Program-made: the position numbers and the translations under genes
Notes under the pieces: model-generated
Database searches by the model: none
Told to the model about the DNA's origin: nothing
What the model saw: the letters and a program-made list of their open reading frames with translations, nothing else
Source of the DNA: Rathayibacter iranicus NCPPB 2253 = VKM Ac-1602
Lineage (GTDB): Bacteria; Actinomycetota; Actinomycetes; Actinomycetales; Microbacteriaceae
Length of the DNA: 64,000 nucleotides
Assembly: GCF_003149025.1 (NCBI RefSeq)
Contig: NZ_QGDV01000012.1
Span: 30,978 to 94,977, forward strand
Reading direction: 5' to 3'
Part shown: piece after piece, positions 47,922 through 54,875 of the stretch
Layout: the number at the start of each line of letters is the position of its first letter
Numbering within the stretch: the first letter of the stretch is position 1

Positions 47922-48166
47922 GTGCGATGTGCAGGGGACGGTGCGATCTGCAGGGGATGTCTGCGAGAGAACGATCTCTTCGAGATTCGGCATCGTGAAG
48001 ACGTCAATTTCCCTGCAAATCGGACGGAGTCCTGCAGAACGGACGGAGGCCTGCAAATCGGGCGGACTCCTGCAGATCGGACGGACTCCTGCAAATCGGA
48101 CGGAGGCCTGCACAACGGACGGAGGCCTGCAGAGGGGACCTGAACCCTGCAGATCGGGCGGGCGCG
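47922..48166. repeat. 19-bp tandem repeat element, copy 3 (longest)
   Basis: Two inverted 19-bp units at 47922 and 47941 (GTGCGATGTGCAGGGGACG, GTGCGATCTGCAGGGGATG), a spacer of about 51 bases, then eight direct units at 48012, 48031, 48050, 48069, 48088, 48107, 48126 and 48146 (core CCTGCARATCGGACGGAG). All steps are 19 bp except the last, which is 20. It fills the 431-bp gap before the quinone oxidoreductase gene and ends 24 bp before its ATG; the rest of the gap (47759-47921) shows nothing. Confidence 0.88.
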
Positions 48167-48189
48167 TCAGGCCGCGTAGCATCGCCCTC

Positions 48190-49167
48190 ATGCAGGCGAT
48201 CCGCGTCGAGAACCCCGGCCCCGACTCCCGACTTGTGCTCGGGGAGGTGCCGACCCCGGTGCCCGGCCCCGGTGAGGTCCTCATCAGCATTGCGGCGGCC
48301 GGCGTCAACCGGGCCGATCTCGGCCAGCGCGGCGGCGTGTACCCACCGCCGCCCGGTGCCTCCGAGGTTCTCGGGATGGAAGTCTCGGGATCGGTGGTCG
48401 CGCTCGGACCGGGCGTGACACAGTTCCGAGAGGGCGACGAAGTCTGCGCCCTCCTCTCGGGCGGAGGCTACGCCGAGTACGTCGCGGTCGATGCGGGCCT
48501 GGTACTCGCGGTGCCAGAGGGCGTCGGGCTCGTCTCGGCCGCGGCACTCCCCGAGACGACCGCGACCATCTGGTCGAACCTGGTGATGGTCGCCGGGCTC
48601 AGTGCCGGTGACACAGTCCTGATCCACGGCGGAGGGAGCGGCATCGGCACCACCGGCATCCAGATTGCCGTCGCGCTCGGCACCCGCGTCGCGGTCACGG
48701 CGGGCAGTCCCCGCAAGCTGGACGCGTGCCGGGCGCTGGGCGCCGACATCCTAATCAACTACCGCGAGGAGGACTTCGTCGACCGGATCCGCGAGGAGAC
48801 CGGCGACCGCGGGGTCGACGTGATCCTGGATCCGGTCGGCGGGGACTACCTCGCTCGCGATCTCGAGGCGCTGGGGACCGGCGGCCGTGTCGTCTTCATC
48901 GGCAACCAATCCGGCGCGCTGGGCTCGCTCGATCTGGGAGTGCTGATGCGCAAGCGGGGCGCGGTGCACGCCACGACTCTCCGTGCCCGGCCGCTGGAGG
49001 AGCGGCGACTGATCATCGAGCAGGTGCGCTCTCGGGCGTGGCCGCTCGTCGCCGATGGAACCGTGCGCCCGGTGGTCGACGAGGTGATCCCGCTCGCCGA
49101 AGCGGAGCGCGCCCACGAGCGGATGCGTCACTCCAGCCACATCGGCAAGCTGCTGCTCACTCCGTAG
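48190..49167 (+). CDS. NAD(P)H:quinone oxidoreductase (MDR family)
   Basis: Zinc-free medium-chain dehydrogenase/reductase of 325 residues. The family pattern includes AAAGVNRADLGQRGGVYPPPPGAS and GMEVSGSVVALG, the nucleotide-binding motif LIHGGGSGIGTTGIQIA, and the C-terminal AERAHERMRHSSHIGKLLL. It resembles the PIG3/zeta-crystallin-type quinone reductase. The 19-bp repeat array ends directly upstream of its ATG. Confidence 0.9.
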   Translation: MQAIRVENPGPDSRLVLGEVPTPVPGPGEVLISIAAAGVNRADLGQRGGVYPPPPGASEVLGMEVSGSVVALGPGVTQFREGDEVCALLSGGGYAEYVAVDAGLVLAVPEGVGLVSAAALPETTATIWSNLVMVAGLSAGDTVLIHGGGSGIGTTGIQIAVALGTRVAVTAGSPRKLDACRALGADILINYREEDFVDRIREETGDRGVDVILDPVGGDYLARDLEALGTGGRVVFIGNQSGALGSLDLGVLMRKRGAVHATTLRARPLEERRLIIEQVRSRAWPLVADGTVRPVVDEVIPLAEAERAHERMRHSSHIGKLLLTP

Positions 49168-49168
49168 C

Positions 49169-49240
49169 GACGCACCATCAGCTGAGAAGGACACTCATCG
49201 ACGAGGGTGGATGAGAAGGCATCTCAGCTGACGGTGCGTC
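49169..49240. terminator. long hairpin between convergent genes
   Basis: GACGCACCATCAGCTGAG (49169-49186) pairs with 49223-49240 at 17 of 18 positions. A second small stem, CTCATC/GATGAG, lies in the loop. It spans the whole gap between the convergent quinone oxidoreductase and pRiA4b-like genes and reaches the latter's stop codon. Confidence 0.75.
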
Positions 49241-51098
49241 AGAGGCCCGAGCGCAGCAGGCCGAGCGAACGGTTGATGCCGTCGATGTCGACCGCGGTCG
49301 GGTCGAAGGAGGCACCGGGCTCAAGCCCGAGCGACTCCAGCGTCTCAGCGTGGTCGGGCGACGAGGGGTCGGACGCTGCGCGGACGGTGTCGATCCACGC
49401 CGCGGGACCACCGGACGCATCGAGCGGAGCCGCGCCCTGCGCACCGGTGCAGCGCGGGAGGGCGGCTGAGAGCGGCGCCATCGACTCAAGGCGAATGACG
49501 TGGCGCCACTCATCCTCTAGGTCGTAGACGTAGAACAGCTCGTCCTGCTCCTCCTCGAGCACGTCGGCCAGGGCCACGCTTGATTCGTCGATCAGATCCT
49601 CGCCGAGTTCCTCCGCGTCCGACGGCGAACCGATCGGCGCCTGCTCCTCGTCGGGCACGCCGACGCTGAAGTAGTGCGGCTGCGCGTCGGTCCAGCCGAG
49701 CGAGAGCTGCAGAGCGAGGTGCAGGTCGCGCAGCGAGGACTCGGAGGAGAGCTCGAGCCGGCGCCAGACGACGGGCTTGGTCCCGAGCAGAGCGACATGC
49801 AGGGCGTAGGCCGTGGCGGTCTCCTGGGTCGCCTCGTCGAGGATCTCGAGTCGGGTCGCTTCGCGCTCGCTGAGCAGGACGATGCTCGCGCGGACGACAG
49901 CAGCGAGCGCGGGCGCTAGTCCTTCGGGAACCACATAGCCGAAGGCGGGTGAGTGCAGCAGCAGGCCGAGCTCAGCGGCGTCATCCAGCATCCGTTCGGC
50001 AGAGCCGACCATCCGCTCGCGCTCGTCAAGGGCCTCCTCGAGCGAGACTCCGGAGTCGGCGGCCAGCTCGTCGACAAGCTCACCGACGACGAGGCCAGGA
50101 TGCATCTGCGCCTGGCAGGCGACGGCGATGCGCACGAGCACGGCGTCGGTGGTGGTGACGGCCCGCTCGGCGGGCGCGAAAGCGCCGTCCTCGGTGTCGG
50201 CGGCGGCGAGCGCCTTTTGAGCGCTGAGGAGCCAGAGTTCAACGAAGCGGGCGACGTAGGCGATGCGTTCGGCAACGGCCTCAGTGGTGGCGGAGCTGCG
50301 CCAGAGTACAGCGGCCTCGCCGAGGCTCGCGGTGGCGCCCTCCGACTCGAGCACGGCGGAGCCGACCAGAGCATCCCACCAGGCGGAGACGGGAATGCGG
50401 ACGGAATCGTCGCTGGGGGTCGATCCCGCGGAGGGGATACCGGCCTCACCCACGATCTCGCGGGCGGAGCGCTCGTTCAGGGTTGCCTCCTCGGTGCTCG
50501 CGAGGTGCTCGACCACGACGTCGGCGGCGTGCACGAGGGCGGTGGCCCGCACGGCGGAGAGCATCGTGTCGGCGGGGACCTCGTCGACCTCGGCGAGATC
50601 ATCGAGGACCGCGTCGATGAACGATCCTGCGAGGTCGAGGACTTCGTCGAGGACGGCTTGGCACTCGTCTAGCTCCTCGTCGGTGCCGGTCCAGAGGTCT
50701 TCGTCGGTGAGGAAGTCGAGGAAATGCTCGACGACCTCGGCGACGGTGAAGAGCGTGTCGTCGAGGTCCGCCTCGCTCTCGTCCCCCGAGAGGTCGGACT
50801 CGATCTGGTCGAAGACGGCTTCGAGCAATTCAGCGTTGGGCTGCGCGAAGGAGCCACGCGGGCGAAGGTCGCGGGTCATCGCGAAGAGATCGGTGAGAAC
50901 CTCGACCGCCTCGTCGACCTCGAGGTGCTCGTGCAGGGCGCCAACTTCGGCGAGGTGCGAGCGGTACCAGCTGCGGAACCGCACCATCATCGCCGTCTCG
51001 GCCGTGCGTCCGCCGCCCTGGCCGCCGGAATTGCCCTGACCCCCCGAGCCGCCCTGTCGACCGCCTCCGGGTCGACCCTGATTGCGCTTCTTGCCCAT
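49239..51098 (-). CDS. plasmid pRiA4b ORF-3 family protein
   Basis: Protein of 619 residues. The C-terminal ~190 residues match the pRiA4b ORF-3-like domain (LHVALLGTKPVVWRRLELSSESSLRDLHLALQLSLGW, then FYVYDLEDEWRHVIRLE). The first ~50 residues are Gly/Gln-rich (GGGRQGGSGGQGNSGGQGGG), and the middle is acidic and helical. The function is unknown, though the domain occurs in plasmids and mobile elements as well as chromosomes. It is divergent from the permease gene. Confidence 0.8.
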   Translation of the reverse strand: MGKKRNQGRPGGGRQGGSGGQGNSGGQGGGRTAETAMMVRFRSWYRSHLAEVGALHEHLEVDEAVEVLTDLFAMTRDLRPRGSFAQPNAELLEAVFDQIESDLSGDESEADLDDTLFTVAEVVEHFLDFLTDEDLWTGTDEELDECQAVLDEVLDLAGSFIDAVLDDLAEVDEVPADTMLSAVRATALVHAADVVVEHLASTEEATLNERSAREIVGEAGIPSAGSTPSDDSVRIPVSAWWDALVGSAVLESEGATASLGEAAVLWRSSATTEAVAERIAYVARFVELWLLSAQKALAAADTEDGAFAPAERAVTTTDAVLVRIAVACQAQMHPGLVVGELVDELAADSGVSLEEALDERERMVGSAERMLDDAAELGLLLHSPAFGYVVPEGLAPALAAVVRASIVLLSEREATRLEILDEATQETATAYALHVALLGTKPVVWRRLELSSESSLRDLHLALQLSLGWTDAQPHYFSVGVPDEEQAPIGSPSDAEELGEDLIDESSVALADVLEEEQDELFYVYDLEDEWRHVIRLESMAPLSAALPRCTGAQGAAPLDASGGPAAWIDTVRAASDPSSPDHAETLESLGLEPGASFDPTAVDIDGINRSLGLLRSGL

Positions 51099-51278
51099 GA
51101 TTCCTCCGCGACCGCTCCACTCCCGACGACGAAGCGCTCCAGCCTATCGACTGGGGCGGCACGGGCGAGCCCGGCGACGCCTGATAAAAGGCCGCTGTGG
51201 TGGGCCAGATGTGAGAAGTCTCGCAGCGATCTCGCGGCGGGGCTTGCGCTGCGGTCCCGGTCCCGCTCGACTAACCGG

Positions 51279-52622
51279 ATGACGGACACGACGAACGCCG
51301 AAGCCTCCGCCCCCGAGAAGGCGACACTCAAGCGGGTCATCACCGGCCCGCTGCTGTTCGCCTTCATCGTGGGCGACACCCTCGGCGCAGGTATCTACAC
51401 GCTGGTCGGCACCATGGCGGAGGACGTCGGCGGCGTGATCTGGCTGCCGCTGCTGATCGCGCTGGTCGTGGCGCTGCTCACCGCGGGCACCTACGCCGAA
51501 CTAATCACGAAGTACCCGCACGCAGGCGGCGCGGCCCGCTACGTCGACCGGGCGTTCGGGAAGCCGTACCTGTCGTTCCTCATCGGCTTCCTGATGATGG
51601 CGTCGGGCATCACGACTGCGGCTTCGCTCGCGAACGCGTTCGCGGGCGACTACCTCGGTGCGCTGCTGGACGTCCCGCCGGTCCCCACCGCGATCGTGTT
51701 CATCGCGGTGCTCACGCTCGTCAATCTGCGCGGGGTGAAGGAGTCGCTGACCGCGAACTTGGTCGCCTCGGTGATCGAGGTGAGCGGTCTGGTCATCGTG
51801 ATCGTGTGCGCCGCGGTGTTCTTCGGCAGCGGCAACGGGAATGCCGGTCGTGTGCTCGAATTCAACCCCGACGTGGCGCCGCTTCAGGGCGCGTTTGCCG
51901 CCTCCATCGTCGCCTTCTTCTCGTTCCTCGGCTTCGAGGCCGCGGCGAACATGGCGGAGGAAGTGCGCAACCCGTCGAAGGTGTATCCACGGGCGCTTTT
52001 CGGTGCGCTCATCACTGCCGCCGTGGTCTACCTCCTGATCGCGCTGGGCGCGGTGATCGTGCTGCCGAACGACGAACTGGCAGCCTCGAGCGGCCCGTTG
52101 CTCGACGTGGTCGCGGCGAGCGGAGTAGCGGTGCCGCCGTGGTTGTTCGGCCTGATCGCGCTGGTCGCGATCGCGAATGGCGCGCTGCTGTTCATGGTGA
52201 TGGCCTCGCGGGTCGGCTTCGGGCTGGCGACCTCGGGCCTGCTGCCCAGCGCGTTCGGGCGGGTGCTGCCGGGCCGCCGCACGCCGTGGGTGTCGATCGT
52301 GGTGGTTGGCGGAGTGACGATGCTGCTCAGCCTGATCGGCGACGTCGGGACGCTGGCGGAGACGACCGTGTTGCTGCTCCTGCTGGTGTTCATCGCGGCG
52401 AACGTGTCGGTGCTGGTGCTGAAGAAGGACCGGGTGGGCCATGCCCACTACTCCGTGCCGCGGGTGGTTCCGGTGCTCGCGACCGTGGCGAGCGCGGTGC
52501 TGCTGACGCAGCAAACGGGCGTGGTGTGGCTGGCGACGGCCGGGTACGTCGTGGTCGGGTCGCTGCTGTTCCTGGTGACGCGACTGGGGAAGCGGAAGCA
52601 CGCCGAGCGCGACGCCGACTGA
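51279..52622 (+). CDS. APC-family amino acid permease
   Basis: Transporter of 447 residues with 12 predicted membrane helices. The APC signature in helix 1 is GDTLGAGIYTLVGTMAEDVGG (unwound Gly-rich segment), and AFFSFLGFEAAANMAEEVRNPSK in helix 6 is also typical. The substrate cannot be told from the sequence. The ATG at 51279 gives MTDTTNAEAS. Confidence 0.9.
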   Translation: MTDTTNAEASAPEKATLKRVITGPLLFAFIVGDTLGAGIYTLVGTMAEDVGGVIWLPLLIALVVALLTAGTYAELITKYPHAGGAARYVDRAFGKPYLSFLIGFLMMASGITTAASLANAFAGDYLGALLDVPPVPTAIVFIAVLTLVNLRGVKESLTANLVASVIEVSGLVIVIVCAAVFFGSGNGNAGRVLEFNPDVAPLQGAFAASIVAFFSFLGFEAAANMAEEVRNPSKVYPRALFGALITAAVVYLLIALGAVIVLPNDELAASSGPLLDVVAASGVAVPPWLFGLIALVAIANGALLFMVMASRVGFGLATSGLLPSAFGRVLPGRRTPWVSIVVVGGVTMLLSLIGDVGTLAETTVLLLLLVFIAANVSVLVLKKDRVGHAHYSVPRVVPVLATVASAVLLTQQTGVVWLATAGYVVVGSLLFLVTRLGKRKHAERDAD

Positions 52623-52749
52623 CGCGCCGGCTGACCTGCGGGCCGACGCGCGACTGTCGCTCGGGCATCGATTGGTCTCGAACGGCTCGTTGAGGTCGCC
52701 GGCGCGGGCCGTTCGCGACGAATCGATCGCCGAATGCCACAGTGAAGGG

Positions 52750-53217
52750 ATGACCGTCACGCTCGCGCCGATGTCACCCTTCGCTCTCGCCTCGTGGCTG
52801 CGGGTGCAGCGCTTGGCGTACATCGCCGACCGGATGCGGGCGGGCGACGATGAAGCGGCCGCGACCCGCAACGCCGACACTTCGTACGACAAATATTTCC
52901 CGAACGGCTCCCCCGCCCCAGGGCACGACGTGCTCGACGTCCTGGAAGAGAGGCGCGCCGTCGGGTCGTTGTGGCTCGGCCCGCACCCGAGCGATCTCGA
53001 GGGCGTCTGGTACGTGTGGGATGTCGAGATCGATGCCGGCGAGCGGGGCCGGGGACTCGGCCGGGCAGCGATGCTGCTGGCGGAGCGGCACGTCCTGTCT
53101 TGCGGAGGCTCCGCCCTCGCGCTGAACGTCTTCGGCTTCAACATGCCCGCTCGGGCGCTGTACGAGTCGCTCGGGTACGAGACGACCGCGGTGCAGATGC
53201 GCAAGCCGCTCGGCTGA
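52750..53217 (+). CDS. GNAT-family N-acetyltransferase
   Basis: Acetyl-CoA-dependent acetyltransferase of 155 residues. The acetyl-CoA-binding loop is EIDAGERGRGLGRAAMLLAERH (motif A, R/Q-x-x-G-x-G/A), and motif B follows as LNVFGFNMPARALYESLGYE. It is a complete single domain. The acceptor is unknown. The ATG at 52750 follows GAAGGG. Confidence 0.87.
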   Translation: MTVTLAPMSPFALASWLRVQRLAYIADRMRAGDDEAAATRNADTSYDKYFPNGSPAPGHDVLDVLEERRAVGSLWLGPHPSDLEGVWYVWDVEIDAGERGRGLGRAAMLLAERHVLSCGGSALALNVFGFNMPARALYESLGYETTAVQMRKPLG

Positions 53218-53225
53218 GCGCGTGC

Positions 53226-53477
53226 TCAGAGCATCGCGGATGATGCCGGAGCGGGAGTGGCGCTCGCGTCGAGGGCCGCCAGTTCCTCCTCCGTCAGCCT
53301 CACCGGCACGACCTGCAAAGCGGCGGCTCCGCGACCGGGACACCCGCGACCGCGCTGCTTCAGGGCGGCCGCATCGCAACCGGCTTCAGCCTCGGCAGCC
53401 CACGCGGCACTGTGCGCGTCGGTCACCGGCACGCCGTCGATGGTCCCTTCTGCCGCCTTAGGAATAATCGTGTCCAT
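53226..53477 (-). CDS. small antitoxin-like protein, ribbon-helix-helix region incomplete
   Basis: Protein of 83 residues. The pattern VPVTDAHSAAWAAEAEAGCDAAALKQRGRG followed by VVPVRLTEEELAALD resembles actinobacterial ribbon-helix-helix antitoxin-type proteins, in which the VPVRLxEEL strand-helix is followed by a second helix. Here the second helix is replaced by a short Ala/Pro tail (ASATPAPASSAML), so the fold may be truncated. No toxin gene is adjacent. Confidence 0.5.
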   Translation of the reverse strand: MDTIIPKAAEGTIDGVPVTDAHSAAWAAEAEAGCDAAALKQRGRGCPGRGAAALQVVPVRLTEEELAALDASATPAPASSAML

Positions 53478-53490
53478 GGGAAAGGGCGGC

Positions 53491-53844
53491 TCAGCCCTGC
53501 GCGAAGGCGGACGCCAGCACGGTGCCGCCGACGAGGACGGCGACGGCGGTGGCGTAGTAGCCGAGGATCAGCGCGAAAACGGTCAGGCCCCAGCCGGCCT
53601 CGCCGGTGCGGCGAATCTGCGCGCGGGCGAGGTGGCCGCAGACGACTCCGGCGAGACCGACGACAAACGAGAGCACGAACGCCGTGATGGCTAGCGGATT
53701 CACGGTCGGGTCGGTGACGAGGCCGGCCTCGCGGCGGGCGCGGCCCTGCACGAGGGCGAGCGGGAGGCCGACCGCCAGCAGGATCACGGGCGAGAGGATG
53801 ACGAGGATGATGAGCAGGTGCCAGCCCTGCAGTCCGGCGAACAT
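53491..53844 (-). CDS. DUF4190-type membrane protein
   Basis: Protein of 117 residues with three hydrophobic segments (LLIILVILSPVILLAVGLPLALV, LAITAFVLSFVVGLAGVVCGHLA, LTVFALILGYYATAVAVLVGGTVL). GHLARAQIRRTGEAGWGLTVFALILGY is the hallmark of the DUF4190 family. It lies 26 bp downstream of the broken flotillin-like gene on the same strand. Confidence 0.75.
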   Translation of the reverse strand: MFAGLQGWHLLIILVILSPVILLAVGLPLALVQGRARREAGLVTDPTVNPLAITAFVLSFVVGLAGVVCGHLARAQIRRTGEAGWGLTVFALILGYYATAVAVLVGGTVLASAFAQG

Positions 53845-53870
53845 CGTTCGAGGGTAGCGGGACGCGGGGG

Positions 53871-54590
53871 TCAGGCGGTCTGCTCGATCAGGTTCGCCTC
53901 GTCCGTGGCGAGCTGGCGGGCCTTGACCTCGCGCGCCGCGTTGATCCGGGCGACATCGGCCTCACGACGGACGCGCTCAATCTCCTGCGCGCCGAGCGCC
54001 TCGATATAGCCATTGCGGTCAGTGACGCCCTGGATCGCGAACGAATCGAGGACGAGGCCCTGAGCGAGCAGATCGCCCTTGATCCCCTCCGCAATCTCGT
54101 CGCCGAGTTTCTGCCGGTCCTGCATGACCTCCTCGACGCTGAGCTTCGCGACGACACCGCGGAGGGCACCCTCTAGCTGCTCGGTCGTGAAGACGTCGAT
54201 CGACTGGTCCTGCGAGGCGAAGCGCTCGGCGGCGGCGCGCACCTGGTCGGCCGTGGAGCCGATCTTGACGAGGGCGACACCGGCGAGATGGATCGTCACG
54301 CCGTTCTTGGTCTGCGCGACCGGCTCCATCTTGATCTGGCGGGAGCGCAACGAGATGCGGTCGGAGCGCTGGGTCAGCTTGTTGACGAACGCGCCGCCGC
54401 CGGTGATGACCGTCATGTTCGAGGTCAGGCCGTCCTCGCCCTTCTGCTTCTTGCCGACGATCACGATCGCCTCGTCGGCCTGCGGCACTTGGTACCAGGC
54501 GCGGAAGAGGAAGAAGCCGACGAGGGCGATCAGCAGGAGGGCGCCGACGGGGATGCCGGCGATGACGATCTAGAGGAAATCGGAGTTCAT
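53871..54590 (-). pseudogene. flotillin/SPFH-domain gene with early stop and missing 3' part
   Basis: From the ATG at 54588-54590 the frame reads MNSDFL, then TAG at 54570-54572, then continues in the same frame with a membrane helix (IVIAGIPVGALLLIALVGFF) and an SPFH/band-7 domain (residues ~40-235: GGAFVNKLTQRSDRISL, KNGVTIHLAGVALVKIG, LVLDSFAIQGV). Flotillins are usually about 490 residues, but this one stops at EANLIEQTA, without the C-terminal coiled coil. Restart at an internal GTG (54488) would lack the membrane helix. I regard it as a pseudogene at the edge of the defence island. Confidence 0.72.
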
Positions 54591-54875
54591 GGACGGGCGA
54601 CCTTTCGTCCGATCCGCGCGAGGCGGGTTTCTGAGTGACGTACAGAACGATCGTGGCATGAGTCGGCGCAAGGCGGAGCGTAGGCGCCACGCCCCCCGAC
54701 TAGGACGACTCATTCGCCTCCTGCCGAAGACCGTCAGCGTGAGTGTCGACCGTCCGTGAATCCGGAAGTTCTATTAAAGCGCCTTCCGCCCGGCTGGCCC
54801 AGCACGAGTGGACGATCGTTTGATGTTGCAGTGGGCCGCCTCGTGCTGACGCAGAGCCGCCCCTTCTCATCGCTC
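54591..54875. other. left boundary region of the defence island
   Basis: Non-coding, and visibly richer in A+T than the housekeeping block. A 9-bp perfect inverted repeat CAGCACGAG (54800-54808) / CTCGTGCTG (54840-54848) with a 31-base loop lies 28 bp after brxL and may terminate the BREX operon. No tRNA or integration site was recognised. Confidence 0.5.

Noticed and set aside
51501..53204. A 567-codon minus-strand open frame
   Set aside because: It is antisense to the APC permease and the acetyltransferase; the translation is His/Arg/Asp-rich low complexity, typical of a shadow frame.
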